A DNA stretch of 64,000 bases from Achromobacter seleniivolatilans (GCF_030864005.1 NZ_CP132976.1:3596001-3660000); one strand, 5' to 3'; positions 44,016 to 54,337 are shown, counted from the first letter of the stretch. Notes: generated from the letters alone by a model not told the origin. A program made the numbers and translations.

Positions 44016-44049
44016 AAAAAACGGCATGCCCTTGCAGGCATGCCGTTTT
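44016..44049. terminator. Terminator after ilvC
   Basis: AAAACGGCATGCC (44018-44030) and GGCATGCCGTTTT (44037-44049) form a perfect 13-bp stem with A-runs and T-runs. It follows the ilvC stop and separates ilvC from pssA. Confidence 0.9.
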
Positions 44050-44090
44050 GACCGGCTTGGCGCGAGACCCGTCTCGCGCCTCGGCATCGA

Positions 44091-45143
<1,053 letters not shown>

Positions 45144-45183
45144 TTAATTCAGATGTAGGGTGCGGCTTGGCCTGCAAGGCCGG

Positions 45184-45675
45184 TCAAATCTTCAAAATCC
45201 GTTCACCGCGTCCGATGCCGGACACGCCGGTGCGTACGGTTTCAAGGATGGCACTGCGGTCCAGGGCCTCCAGGAAGGCCTGTACTTTTTCCTGCACCCC
45301 AGTCAATTCGATGGTGTAGGACTTGTCGGTCACGTCGATGATGCGGCCGCGGAAAATATCGGCCATGCGCTTCATCTCTTCGCGTTCCTTGCCAACGGCG
45401 CGCACCTTCACGAGCATCAGCTCGCGCTCGATGTGGGCGCCTTCGGTCAGGTCCACCACTTTAACGACATCCACCAGGCGGTTCAGATGCTTGGTGATCT
45501 GTTCGATGACGTCATCGGAACCGGTCGTCACGATAGTCATGCGCGACAGCGTGGAGTCCTCGGTGGGCGCCACGGTCAGGGTTTCGATGTTGTAGCCCCG
45601 CGCGGAAAACAGCCCCACCACGCGCGACAGCGCGCCGGGTTCGTTTTCGAGGAGGACGGAAATCACGTGCTTCAT
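45184..45675 (-). CDS. ilvH: Acetolactate synthase small (regulatory) subunit
   Basis: The 163-residue protein has an N-terminal ACT domain (about 1-75, MKHVISVLLENEPGALSRVVGLFSARGYN in two runs) that binds valine for feedback control, and a C-terminal domain (about 80-163) that activates the large subunit. It lies 11 bp after ilvB, which suggests coupled translation. Confidence 0.97.
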   Translation of the reverse strand: MKHVISVLLENEPGALSRVVGLFSARGYNIETLTVAPTEDSTLSRMTIVTTGSDDVIEQITKHLNRLVDVVKVVDLTEGAHIERELMLVKVRAVGKEREEMKRMADIFRGRIIDVTDKSYTIELTGVQEKVQAFLEALDRSAILETVRTGVSGIGRGERILKI

Positions 45676-45686
45676 GGGTGGCCTCC

Positions 45687-47402
45687 TTACAGGTCTTCAG
45701 AGCCAAGCAGCATTTCGGTCAGCCCGCGGCCGGCCTTGACCATCGGCCACACGTTTTCAGTGCGATCGGTGATGAAGTCCATAAAGACCAGGCGTTCCTT
45801 GTGCTTGCCAAAGGCTTCGCGCAGCGCGGGCTCGACATCCGCCGGGCGCTCGATGCGCAGACCCACGTGGCCGTAGGCCTCGGCCACCTTGACGAAGTCG
45901 GGCAACGAATCCATATAGGACTCGGAATAGCGCGAGCCGTAATCAATCTGCTGCCATTGCCGGACCATGCCCAGGAAACGGTTGTTCAGGCAGACGATCT
46001 TGGGCGTCAGGCGGTACTGGTGGCAGGTCGACAGTTCCTGGATGTTCATCTGGATGGATGCTTCGCCGGTGATAACGGCCACATCATGTCCAGGGTTGGC
46101 CATCTGCACGCCCATCGCGTACGGCAGCCCCACACCCATGGTGCCCAGGCCGCCGGAGTTGATCCAGCGGCGCGGCTTGTCGAACTTGTAATACTGTGCC
46201 GCCCACATCTGGTGCTGGCCCACGTCGGACGTCACGAAAGCGTCGCCGCCCGTCACTTCCCAGAGCTTTTCCACCACGTACTGCGGCTTGATGACTTCGT
46301 CCGAATTGGCGAACTTCAGGCATTCCTTGCCGCGCCAGGTCTCAACCTGCTCCCACCACTTGGTGATGGAAGCCGGCTTGTGTTCGGCGGCGGCAATGTC
46401 GTATTGCGCGCTAAGGTCGGTCAGGACGTCCTTGACGTTACCGACAATCGGGACGTCCACGCGCACGCGCTTGGAGATCGACGACGGATCGATATCGATA
46501 TGGATGATCTTGCGGGCATTCTGCGCAAAGTGCTTGGGGTTGCCGATCACGCGGTCATCGAAACGAGCGCCAATGGCCAGCAGCACGTCGCAATGCTGCA
46601 TTGCCATATTGGCTTCGTACGTACCGTGCATACCCGGCATGCCGACGAACTGGCCGCTGCTGGCGGGGTAGCCGCCCAGGCCCATCAGGGTGCTGGTGCA
46701 AGGCGCGCCCAGTTGCGACACAAGCTTGTTCAGCTCGGGCGCGGCGTTCGACAGAATGACCCCGCCGCCCGTGTAGATCATCGGCCGCTCGGCGGCCAGC
46801 AGCATCTGCACGGCTTTCTTGATTTGTCCCTGGTGGCCCTTGTTGACGGGCGCGTAGGAACGCATCGTGATCTCGCCCTTGGGCGGCGTGTACTTGCACT
46901 GCGCAAAGGTGATGTCTTTGGGGATATCGACCAGCACCGGGCCGGGACGGCCCGTGCGCGCAATGTAGAACGCGCGGCGCATGGTTTCGGCCAGGTCTTT
47001 GACGTCACGCACCAAAAAGTTGTGCTTGACGCAGGGACGCGTGATGCCGACGGTGTCGCATTCCTGGAAGGCGTCTTCGCCAATGGCCGCAGAGGGCACC
47101 TGCCCGCTGATGATGACCATCGGGATGGAGTCCATATAGGCAGTGGCAATGCCGGTGATGGCATTGGTCACGCCCGGGCCGCTGGTTACCAGGCAGACGC
47201 CAACCTTTTGCGACGAGCGCGAATAGGCATCGGCGGCGTGCACGGCAGCTTGCTCGTGACGAACCAGAATATGCTGAAATTTGTCTTGCTTGAAGATCGC
47301 GTCGTAGATGTAAAGCACTGCGCCGCCGGGATAGCCGAAAACGTGTTCCACGCCTTCATCGGCCAAGCAGCGCACGACGATATCGGCGCCATTCATTTCC
47401 AT
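45687..47402 (-). CDS. ilvB: Acetolactate synthase large subunit
   Basis: The 571-residue thiamine-diphosphate enzyme condenses pyruvate to acetolactate. The catalytic Glu lies in VRHEQAAVHAADAYSR (about 47-62). The ThDP/Mg motif is GEASIQMNIQELS in place of the textbook GDG. The same D-to-E change is, from memory, common in Burkholderiales, so activity is still expected. FAD-site stretches such as GARFDDRVIG (about 277-286) are present. The ATG at 47402 with AAGGA eight bases upstream is preferred. The frame runs further upstream without family residues. Confidence 0.97.
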   Translation of the reverse strand: MEMNGADIVVRCLADEGVEHVFGYPGGAVLYIYDAIFKQDKFQHILVRHEQAAVHAADAYSRSSQKVGVCLVTSGPGVTNAITGIATAYMDSIPMVIISGQVPSAAIGEDAFQECDTVGITRPCVKHNFLVRDVKDLAETMRRAFYIARTGRPGPVLVDIPKDITFAQCKYTPPKGEITMRSYAPVNKGHQGQIKKAVQMLLAAERPMIYTGGGVILSNAAPELNKLVSQLGAPCTSTLMGLGGYPASSGQFVGMPGMHGTYEANMAMQHCDVLLAIGARFDDRVIGNPKHFAQNARKIIHIDIDPSSISKRVRVDVPIVGNVKDVLTDLSAQYDIAAAEHKPASITKWWEQVETWRGKECLKFANSDEVIKPQYVVEKLWEVTGGDAFVTSDVGQHQMWAAQYYKFDKPRRWINSGGLGTMGVGLPYAMGVQMANPGHDVAVITGEASIQMNIQELSTCHQYRLTPKIVCLNNRFLGMVRQWQQIDYGSRYSESYMDSLPDFVKVAEAYGHVGLRIERPADVEPALREAFGKHKERLVFMDFITDRTENVWPMVKAGRGLTEMLLGSEDL

Positions 47403-47895
47403 GTTGTATTTCCTTTCAGTACCGGCCCTGCAACCCTGACTGCTGCTCGCCCGGATACGGCGGCAACGGAACCCATACCGGCTACGACAACATGATCCGG
47501 CGCTTAGCGGCTCACGGAGCCACGCCACCCGGACACCCTGCCGACCCGGCACACGCTCGACAGAACGCAGTGCAAACGCCCCTTGGGGACGCTGGAGGTC
47601 GAAATGGAAGCCTTGGCAACACACGCTTTTGGCGCGGCCAACGGCAGGTATCTCTGCGGCAGGATGGCTGGGAGGTGACCCTGACCATCCGCCTCAACGC
47701 GCCGGAATCGGATAGGCAGACCGACGCAAGAGATGGAATTTACCGCGTTGCGTCAAAGGTAGCAAATCGGCGTTTCCGGACCGTTGCAAGCAAGACGCAG
47801 CGAAATCGGCAGGGAAACTCCGTAACCATCTGACCCCTAAAAATCCGTCAGCCTCTCTATACTTGTTCAGTCATTCAGAATCGAGCCGCCGCCGT
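47403..47895. other. Long gap with divergent promoters of ilvB and the FUSC gene
   Basis: This 493-bp gap has no convincing gene. A short plus-strand frame is arginine-rich and looks like chance. The ilvB leader appears to exceed 300 nt. I searched it for a leader peptide rich in Leu/Val/Ile and found none, so classical attenuation is not supported. For the plus-strand gene a TATACT at 47858-47863 could be a -10 element. Confidence 0.5.
47737..47765 (-). promoter_or_regulatory. Candidate ilvBHC promoter
   Basis: On the minus strand TTGCTA, a 17-bp spacer and TAAATT match the sigma-70 pattern reasonably well. It lies about 335 bp before the ilvB start codon. No operator was identified. Confidence 0.4.
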
Positions 47896-50121
47896 ATGGA
47901 TTTGCGCATTGCCAGCATTCGCCGTTTCCTCTACAGCCACTACTTCTTCGGAGGGGTGCGCCAGGGGGTAGGCATGCTGTTGCCCGTGCTGGTGCTGGGC
48001 GGCATTTTCGGCAACTACACCACGGGGCTGGTGGCGACCTTCGGCGCGCAGTGCCTGGCGATCATCGACCAGCCCGGCGGGCCGCAGCGCCATCGCACCA
48101 ACGAGATGCTGGGCGGCGCTGCGCTGGGCACATTGACCGTCATCATTACGGGCCTAGCGTCCACGCACCCGGTGCTGATCTGGCTGGTGGTTATCGCGCA
48201 GTGCTTTGTCTATTCCATGTTCACGGTGTTCGGCAAACGCGGCGGACTGATCGGCTTTGCTGGCCTGCTGCTGATGACCTTGACCATGCACTCGCCGCTG
48301 GAACCTCACGAAGTGCTGGCCCACGCCGCGGCCACCCTCGGCGGCGCCCTCTTCTACGTCGTGTTCAGTTTGGGGTTTTCGCGCCTGTTCTGGCTGCGCG
48401 AAGAACAGCAGGCCATGTCGGTGGCCCTGTTCGCCACCGGTGACTATGTGGCTGCTCGCGCCGCGTTCTATGACGAAACCGCCGATCTGGACGAGGCCTA
48501 TCGCACGCTGATCCAGCGTCAATCCGTCATGACGGAAAAGCACCAGGCCGCGCGCGACATGGTGCTGCGCGCCCTGCCCCGCGGCAAAGGCATGGGCGAC
48601 CGCCAGCGCGTGATGATCTGGAACATGTTCGTCGACATGCTCCAGCTGTTGGACACGCTGGTTGCCACGCACACTGACTACGCCGCGCTGCGCCGCACGC
48701 TGGCTGGCAACGATTGCCTGATGTTCATGCGCGATGCACTGGTGAAGATGTCGCTGGAACTGAACCGCATTGCGCTTGACGTGTCGCGTGGGCGCCAGGT
48801 TCAGTACCGCAGCAGCGCCAAGGCCGAACTGCGCGCCATCGAATACGAAATCGAACAACTCAAGCAACAGGGCCTGGGCGAACGCGAGCCTGAGATGCTG
48901 GCCTTGATCATCCAGGTGCTGCGCCGGTTGCGCAATTCCGCCCGCATCGTGGACCGGCTGGCGGATCACACTGCGGCATCGCCCGACGCCAAACCCACGG
49001 ACGTATTGCGTATCAACAAGTCGCTGACCCGATTCATCTCGCGCCAGGAATTCCGGTTCGGTTTGCTGACCAGCAATCTGCGTATGGACTCGCCGCACTT
49101 CCGCTACGCGTTGCGCGTGACGGCTGCTGCCGCCATCGCCATGACCCTGGCCAGCCGCTGGCTGTCGCCCGCTTTTTCTGCGCACAACTACTGGATCATG
49201 CTGACCATCGTCATCATCATGAAACCGGGCTTTGCGCTGACGCGGCAACGCAACGGCTGGCGGCTGATGGGCACACTGATCGGCTGCATCTGCGCATTGC
49301 TTCTGTTCAACGTGACCGACAGGCCCGGCGTGCTGTTCGCGGTGCTGCTGGGCGCCTGCATCATGGGCAACAGTCTGGTCCAGCTGAACTACATGGCCAG
49401 CGCCATCTTCAACACCTTGTTCGTGGTGCTGGTCTTTCACTTCGTGTCGCCGGGCACAGTGTCTATGGCGGTGATCGGCGAACGGGCGCTGGACACCCTG
49501 CTGGGCTGCTCGCTGGCGCTGGTGTGCAGCTATATCCTGCCATGGTGGGAGGCGCGCTATCTGAAGCCCTTGGCAGCTGCCGCCACGCGCGCCAACCGGG
49601 AATACCTGTTGGCGGGCCTGCGTTACGCCGAAGCCATGCAAGCCCATGGCGCGCCGGTAGGCAACGCTGCCGCCGAGACCCCGGCCGTGACGGATGCGGA
49701 CCTGGCGTGGCGCCTGGCGCGCAAGAACGTGCACATTTCGTTCAGCAACTTTGCGGAAGCCTTCTACCGGATGATGAGCGAACCGAAGTCGCATCAGGTC
49801 AGCGTGCCTGAGCTGAACAATCTGCTGATCCAGAACCACGTGCTGGCGTCCCAGATCACGGCAGCCATTCCCATTCTTGCTGCCTTGCCCAAAACGCCAG
49901 AGCCGGTACAACTGGCGCTCAACGGCATGGTAGACCTGCTGGACGAAAACCGGCCGCAAGCGCCTACTGATCTGCCTACGCAATTCGATACCGAAGGCGA
50001 GCAAGCCGCACTGGCCTACCCCGTCAAACAGATGCTGAAGGCATCCCACATGATCCGGCAGGAATTACAGGCGCTGGCTGACCCGACCCACTCGCCGCCG
50101 GTGGCGGCGGTGGCGTCGTGA
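47896..50121 (+). CDS. FUSC/YccS-type inner-membrane transporter
   Basis: The 741-residue protein has two blocks of about five to six helices (about 20-150 and 405-545), each followed by a long cytoplasmic soluble region. This is the duplicated layout of the YccS/YhfK and fusaric-acid-resistance (FUSC) family. The second block has the family signature HNYWIMLTIVIIMKPGFALTRQRNGWR (in two runs at about 430-458). Members are linked to export of aromatic acids, but the substrate is unknown here. The ATG at 47896 starts the first helix region. It is convergent with yaaA, and the stop codons are only 1 bp apart. Confidence 0.88.
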   Translation: MDLRIASIRRFLYSHYFFGGVRQGVGMLLPVLVLGGIFGNYTTGLVATFGAQCLAIIDQPGGPQRHRTNEMLGGAALGTLTVIITGLASTHPVLIWLVVIAQCFVYSMFTVFGKRGGLIGFAGLLLMTLTMHSPLEPHEVLAHAAATLGGALFYVVFSLGFSRLFWLREEQQAMSVALFATGDYVAARAAFYDETADLDEAYRTLIQRQSVMTEKHQAARDMVLRALPRGKGMGDRQRVMIWNMFVDMLQLLDTLVATHTDYAALRRTLAGNDCLMFMRDALVKMSLELNRIALDVSRGRQVQYRSSAKAELRAIEYEIEQLKQQGLGEREPEMLALIIQVLRRLRNSARIVDRLADHTAASPDAKPTDVLRINKSLTRFISRQEFRFGLLTSNLRMDSPHFRYALRVTAAAAIAMTLASRWLSPAFSAHNYWIMLTIVIIMKPGFALTRQRNGWRLMGTLIGCICALLLFNVTDRPGVLFAVLLGACIMGNSLVQLNYMASAIFNTLFVVLVFHFVSPGTVSMAVIGERALDTLLGCSLALVCSYILPWWEARYLKPLAAAATRANREYLLAGLRYAEAMQAHGAPVGNAAAETPAVTDADLAWRLARKNVHISFSNFAEAFYRMMSEPKSHQVSVPELNNLLIQNHVLASQITAAIPILAALPKTPEPVQLALNGMVDLLDENRPQAPTDLPTQFDTEGEQAALAYPVKQMLKASHMIRQELQALADPTHSPPVAAVAS

Positions 50122-50122
50122 T

Positions 50123-50893
50123 TCAGACCTTGCGCCGAAACACCAGCTTGTCTTCCGAGGACGCCGACGCGTCGTAGGCGTAGCCTTCCACATCAAAGCC
50201 TTGCAAGCCTTCAGGCTTGGCGACTTTGTGCTCAATGGCATAACGGGCCATCAGGCCGCGCGCGCGCTTGGCGTGAAAGCTGATGATTTTCCAGGCGTCG
50301 TTCTTCCAGTCCTGGAACACGCATTGCACTACGCGCGCCTTCAGGGTTTTAAGGTCAACCGACTTGAAATACTCTTCAGACGCCAGATTGACGATCACCG
50401 GCGCTTTCTTGCCTTCCTGGCGCTCATTCAAATAGCCGGCAATCGTCGAACCCCAGTACTCATACAGGTTCTTGCCCTTGGGCGTGACCAGACGCGTACC
50501 CATCTCCAGGCGGTATGGCTGCATCAGGTCCAACGGACGCAACACGCCATACAAGCCGCTCAGAATGGCCACATGCTCTTGCGCCCAATCGAGCTGCTTG
50601 GCGGACAGGGTGGCGGCGTCCAGTCCTTCGTACACATCACCATTGAAAGCCAGCACGGCTTGCCGTGCATTGGCCTGCGTGAAGGTGCGTTTCCAGTGGG
50701 CATAACGCTGCACATTCAGCTCGGACAGGGCCGGGCTGAGGCTCATCAGTTCGGAAATATCTTCCGCGGACTTGGTCTTCAAGACCTTGATCAGGCCGGC
50801 AGCCTGGTCCACGAACAGCGGCTGGGTATGGGTCTCGATGTGCAACGGCGAGTCATAGTCCAGCTTCTTGGCGGGAGAAAGCAACAACAACAT
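50123..50893 (-). CDS. yaaA: Peroxide stress protein YaaA
   Basis: The 256-residue protein matches YaaA (DUF328) over its length: MLLLLSPAKKLDY at the start, YGVLRPLDLMQPYRLEMG (about 116-133) and FHAKRARGLMARY (about 203-215). YaaA lowers free iron and DNA damage during peroxide stress in E. coli. It is cytoplasmic with normal length. The 3-hydroxybutyrate dehydrogenase ends 15 bp before its ATG region on the same strand side, but yaaA reads downstream toward 50123. Confidence 0.95.
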   Translation of the reverse strand: MLLLLSPAKKLDYDSPLHIETHTQPLFVDQAAGLIKVLKTKSAEDISELMSLSPALSELNVQRYAHWKRTFTQANARQAVLAFNGDVYEGLDAATLSAKQLDWAQEHVAILSGLYGVLRPLDLMQPYRLEMGTRLVTPKGKNLYEYWGSTIAGYLNERQEGKKAPVIVNLASEEYFKSVDLKTLKARVVQCVFQDWKNDAWKIISFHAKRARGLMARYAIEHKVAKPEGLQGFDVEGYAYDASASSEDKLVFRRKV

Positions 50894-50908
50894 TCCAGAA
50901 TTCCTTTA

Positions 50909-51691
50909 TTAACGCGCCGTCCAGCCGCCATCGACGGAGACAGACGTTCCAGTGATTTGCGCCGCAGCGTCAGAGGCCAGGAACACGGCGGTGCCGCCCA
51001 ATTGTTCCGGGGTCACGAATTGCAGCGACGGCTGCTTCTCGCTAAGCAATTCGCGTGCAGCCGTTTCCTGATCCACGCCGTTCTTTTCGGCCAGCGCAGT
51101 GATTTGTTTTTCCACCAGCGGGGTACGGACCCAGCCCGGGCAAATGGAGTTGGCGGTGATGCCCTGGCCAGCCGTTTCCAGCGCCGTGACCTTGGTAAAA
51201 CCTACCACACCGTGCTTGGCAGCCACATAGGCCGATTTGTTTGCGGACGCCACCAGACCATGCGCCGACGCAATGTTGATGATGCGGCCAAAACCCTGCT
51301 TCTTCATGTGCGGCAAGGCGGCAGCGGTGCCGTGAAAGACCGCCGACAGATTCAACGCCAGGATGGCGTCCCATTTGTCGACCGGAAAGTCTTCGATCAG
51401 CGCGGTGTGCTGAATGCCGGCATTGTTGACCAGGATGTCGATGCGGCCCATCTGGCGCACCGCATTGTCGATCAGGCCGCGCACGGCCGCGCCCTTGGAC
51501 AGGTCGGCGCCGTCGTAAATCACCTTGACGCCGTGCTTGTCAGCCAGGCCCGCACGCACCTTTTCAATCTCGGCGGCGTCGCCAAAACCATTCAGAACAA
51601 TGTCCGCGCCTTGTTGCGCGAAGGCGGTGGCAATACCCAGGCCGATGCCACTGGTGGAACCGGTGACAAGGGCGACTTTTCCTTTGAGCAT
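50909..51691 (-). CDS. 3-hydroxybutyrate dehydrogenase
   Basis: The 260-residue short-chain dehydrogenase has the Rossmann motif TGSTSGIGLGIA (about 9-20), NNAG (about 89-92), the active-site Ser in IASAHG, and Y-x3-K in YVAAKHG (about 154-160). GWVRTPLVEKQI and a Gln-rich end fit bacterial 3-hydroxybutyrate dehydrogenases (BdhA-type) that oxidise D-3-hydroxybutyrate to acetoacetate. The ATG at 51691 is chosen because AGGAG lies 7 bases upstream. Another ATG 6 bases earlier is too close to it. It lies 15 bp ahead of yaaA on the same strand. Confidence 0.93.
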   Translation of the reverse strand: MLKGKVALVTGSTSGIGLGIATAFAQQGADIVLNGFGDAAEIEKVRAGLADKHGVKVIYDGADLSKGAAVRGLIDNAVRQMGRIDILVNNAGIQHTALIEDFPVDKWDAILALNLSAVFHGTAAALPHMKKQGFGRIINIASAHGLVASANKSAYVAAKHGVVGFTKVTALETAGQGITANSICPGWVRTPLVEKQITALAEKNGVDQETAARELLSEKQPSLQFVTPEQLGGTAVFLASDAAAQITGTSVSVDGGWTAR

Positions 51692-51795
51692 GAACATTCT
51701 CCTGTGGTCTGGCACGTGGGCGGAAATCAAAAGCGGGGTCAAGTGTAGCTGCCCGGCAAGGCGCCAATCATGCCATGTCCCCACACGCAGCGGGG

Positions 51796-53013
51796 TCAAG
51801 CGGCGGGCGGTTTGTCCTGGGTAGAGGATGGCGGCGGAGCGTCGTCCGTCACGGCAACGGCCACTGGCAATTCCGCCATGCCGCCCCGGTTCTCCGGCAC
51901 AAGCTCCAGCAGCTTGATCAAGACGGGCACCACGCCCATCGACACCGCCACGACTACGGACAACAAATCGCGCTGCTCGCCATTGACCAGGTGGTTGTCC
52001 CACGCTTCGTTGAAGATGGCGAAGCTGAATTCCCCGCCCTGCGCCAGCACGACGGCAAACAGCAAGCGGTGGTAGCGAGGCAAGCCCAGAAAACGCGCAA
52101 AGCCATATAGCACCAGCGCCTTCACCAGCAATAGCGCCGTCACGCCCGCGATGATGAACATCCAGTGGTTCGCCACCACCGTCAAATTGATGGACATGCC
52201 GATTGCCACAAAGAACAGCCCAAGCAGCAAGCCCTTGAACGGCTCGATCGCCTTTTCCAGATCGTTCCGATAGCGGGACTCGGCCATCTGCACCCCAACC
52301 AGAAAACCGCCCAAACCCGCGGACAGCCCCGCGTAGTCAAACAACTGAGCCGCGCCCACCACCATCAGCAGCGCCGCAGCCGTGAACAGTTCGTTGAGTT
52401 TCGCCTTGGCGGCCCAGCCCAGCAAACGCAGCCGGTAAGCCACCAACACCACGGCCACCGCCACCACGGCTTCTTTGAAGGACGGCGCCGAGGTGCCGTC
52501 AGAACCCAGCAGGCCAGCAGCCACCAGCATGGGAATCGCCGCCATGTCCTGGAACAGCAACACCCCCAGCGCAGACCGCCCCAATGGCGTGCGGGTCAGC
52601 GTGCGTTCATCCAGCAGCCTCAATGCGACCGCCGTAGACGACAACGCCAGCGATAGGCCGCACAGCACCGCCGCCTGCCATTCCATGCCAGCCAGATGCC
52701 GCAACGCCGCGCCAAACACCAGCCCCAGCAACAGGCCGCAAGCCAACATCTGCAAGGTGCCCAGCAAAAAGACTTCATTGCGCATGGCCCACAGGCGCTT
52801 GGGCGACAGTTCCAGGCCGATGATGAACAACATCATGACGACGCCCCATTGCGACACGTCCACCATCGTTTCTACGTTGGTCACCAGCTTCAGGCAGGAC
52901 GGCCCGACCAGCACGCCCGCGATGAGATAACCCGGAATCGCGCCCAAGCCCAGCCGTTGAGTGATCGGCACGCACAGCACGGCGGCAAGCAAGAGGATAA
53001 GAATCAGATTCAT
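51796..53013 (-). CDS. CPA2-family cation:proton antiporter
   Basis: The 405-residue inner-membrane protein has about twelve helices and the CPA2 motifs IPGYLIAGVLVGP (about 27-39), FIIGLELSPKRLW (about 63-75) and GRSALGVLLFQDMAAIP (about 145-161, with the ion-binding Asp). It resembles the membrane domain of KefB/KefC. The TrkA-N nucleotide-binding domain that gates KefC is absent and the protein ends in a short Pro-rich tail. It therefore belongs to the short antiporter group. Ion choice (K+ or Na+) is unknown. Confidence 0.9.
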   Translation of the reverse strand: MNLILILLLAAVLCVPITQRLGLGAIPGYLIAGVLVGPSCLKLVTNVETMVDVSQWGVVMMLFIIGLELSPKRLWAMRNEVFLLGTLQMLACGLLLGLVFGAALRHLAGMEWQAAVLCGLSLALSSTAVALRLLDERTLTRTPLGRSALGVLLFQDMAAIPMLVAAGLLGSDGTSAPSFKEAVVAVAVVLVAYRLRLLGWAAKAKLNELFTAAALLMVVGAAQLFDYAGLSAGLGGFLVGVQMAESRYRNDLEKAIEPFKGLLLGLFFVAIGMSINLTVVANHWMFIIAGVTALLLVKALVLYGFARFLGLPRYHRLLFAVVLAQGGEFSFAIFNEAWDNHLVNGEQRDLLSVVVAVSMGVVPVLIKLLELVPENRGGMAELPVAVAVTDDAPPPSSTQDKPPAA

Positions 53014-53317
53014 GATGCGGGGTGACGTCTAGGGTAGAGTCCAAGTCATGCGAGGCAACCGGCGCCGGCATAGGTGGATTCTGAGCAAAGAAAGCGGCCA
53101 CAGAAAGTCAGTTGAAACCCGCTGTTGAAATCTTTTTATCGCCCCCTTTACACAAACAAAAAAAATCCTGTAGAATTGCGGGCTTCGCTGCTCCGACAAC
53201 GAAGATCCTTCCGACCAGGGATCTAGTGTGAAGAAACACAAGTGGGGAAACACAAGGTGAGAAATCACCGGGTGCACATTCACTGAGTGCGACATCACCG
53301 TTACGGAATCCAGCCAC
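53014..53317. other. Leader region upstream of tRNA-Ser(CGA)
   Basis: This 304-bp gap contains the tRNA promoter (53147-53176) and then about 140 nt before the tRNA. That leader includes a direct repeat GAAACACAAG (53233-53242 and 53247-53256). No gene or second RNA is recognised. Confidence 0.5.
53147..53176 (+). promoter_or_regulatory. Promoter of tRNA-Ser(CGA)
   Basis: TTTACA, an 18-bp A-rich spacer and TAGAAT form a good sigma-70 promoter, followed by GCGGGC, which resembles the GC-rich discriminator of stable-RNA genes. It lies about 140 nt upstream of the mature tRNA. Confidence 0.65.
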
Positions 53318-53409
<92 letters not shown>

Positions 53410-53421
53410 TATTCAAGAACG

Positions 53422-53449
53422 AAGCCCCTGAGAAATCAGGGGCTTTTTT
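53422..53449 (+). terminator. Terminator of tRNA-Ser(CGA)
   Basis: AAGCCCCTGA (53422-53431) pairs with TCAGGGGCTT (53436-53445) around a GAAA loop, followed by T residues, 14 bp after the tRNA. Confidence 0.92.
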
Positions 53450-53555
53450 CTTTGTGGCGTGGCGTAAAATGACGACTTCTGTGAATTAACTCTCTTAGCA
53501 GGGAGCCGGTGCAGAGGGCAATTTCGCTACACGCCCATTGACCATAGGACTAATC

Positions 53556-53750
53556 ATGATTGCAGATCGAGAGGCGCTTGCCCGCCGTGCAGCTGTGAAT
53601 AGCGCACTGGCCAGCCAGCGCATGGAAGGACTAGAGCCTGATGCGCAGGTCATCAAAGATGCCCAACTATGGGCTTCTGGCGAAAAATCGCTTGATGAAG
53701 CCATAGCCGAATATAAGGCCCGCCTGGACTCGGCCGCCCGCAAGGGATGA
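53556..53750 (+). CDS. VbhA-family antitoxin
   Basis: The 64-residue protein is an antitoxin of the class I Fic system. It carries the inhibitory-helix motif S-x3-E-G in SALASQRMEG (S20, E24, G25), where the Glu pushes into the ATP site of the partner Fic protein and blocks AMP transfer. The rest is helical and charged. AGGA six bases before the ATG at 53556 sets the start. The stop overlaps the Fic start codon (ATGA), as expected for a coupled antitoxin-toxin pair. Confidence 0.88.
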   Translation: MIADREALARRAAVNSALASQRMEGLEPDAQVIKDAQLWASGEKSLDEAIAEYKARLDSAARKG

Positions 53751-54337
53751 AATACACCGGAAATGACGGCGACCCATACCTGGACAATCGCACCGGAATA
53801 CTCCGCAATCGGCTTGGTATTGAAGACCAGACAGCACTAGACAAGGCCGAATCCAGTCTGTCTTTTTTGCAGTCAGCCAAACTGCGCGAACAGCCCGTTG
53901 CAGGCAAGTTCGATCTGATACACCTGCAAGAAATCCATCGCCGCCTGTTCGGTGACATCTACGACTGGGCGGGAGAAATACGCCAAGGCGAGATCCAAAA
54001 GGGCGACACCATGTTCGCCCGCCATCTAATGATCGGTAGCGCAGCAAAAAAATTATTTGAGCAACTTGCTCGAGAGCGTCACTTGCAGGACCTAGACGCA
54101 GACGAATTCAGTCAGCGCGCAGCTCACTATCTGGGCGAAATCAACGTTTTGCATCCGTTTCGCGAAGGCAATGGCAGAACTCAAAGGGAGTTCATCGGTC
54201 AACTTGCTCGAGAGGCTGGCCACGACATTGATTGGACGGGCATCAGTCAATCCGAAATGATTAAGGCGTCAATTGACGCCTACAACGGTGATTCCCGAAC
54301 CTTGGCCAGCCTCATTCGACGCGCAATCAGTCACTGA
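53747..54337 (+). CDS. Fic-domain toxin (VbhT-like adenylyltransferase)
   Basis: The 196-residue protein has a Fic core (about 55-165) with the intact active site HPFREGNGR (H136-R144), a loop containing RQGEIQKGDTMFA that acts as the target-binding flap, and a C-terminal helical tail. It should transfer AMP from ATP to a Tyr/Ser/Thr of a target. VbhT and relatives modify DNA gyrase and topoisomerase IV. No type IV secretion (BID) domain is attached. The gene overlaps the antitoxin and lies just downstream of a tRNA-Ser gene. Confidence 0.92.
   Translation: MKYTGNDGDPYLDNRTGILRNRLGIEDQTALDKAESSLSFLQSAKLREQPVAGKFDLIHLQEIHRRLFGDIYDWAGEIRQGEIQKGDTMFARHLMIGSAAKKLFEQLARERHLQDLDADEFSQRAAHYLGEINVLHPFREGNGRTQREFIGQLAREAGHDIDWTGISQSEMIKASIDAYNGDSRTLASLIRRAISH

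Noticed and set aside
45678..47495. A 605-codon plus-strand frame antisense to ilvB
   Set aside because: Shadow of a certain gene, with no ribosome-binding site and no domain.
47492..47833. A 113-codon frame in the ilvB upstream gap
   Set aside because: Arg-rich, no ribosome-binding site, no family. Treated as chance in GC-rich DNA.
48154..50049. A 631-codon minus-strand frame antisense to the FUSC gene
   Set aside because: The plus strand encodes a clear membrane transporter. The minus frame is His/Gln/Arg-rich without a fold.
51732..51800. A 12-nt direct repeat AGCGGGGTCAAG at 51732 and 51789
   Set aside because: Only two short copies next to a gene end, with no further copies or mobile gene. 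Not enough to call a repeat element.
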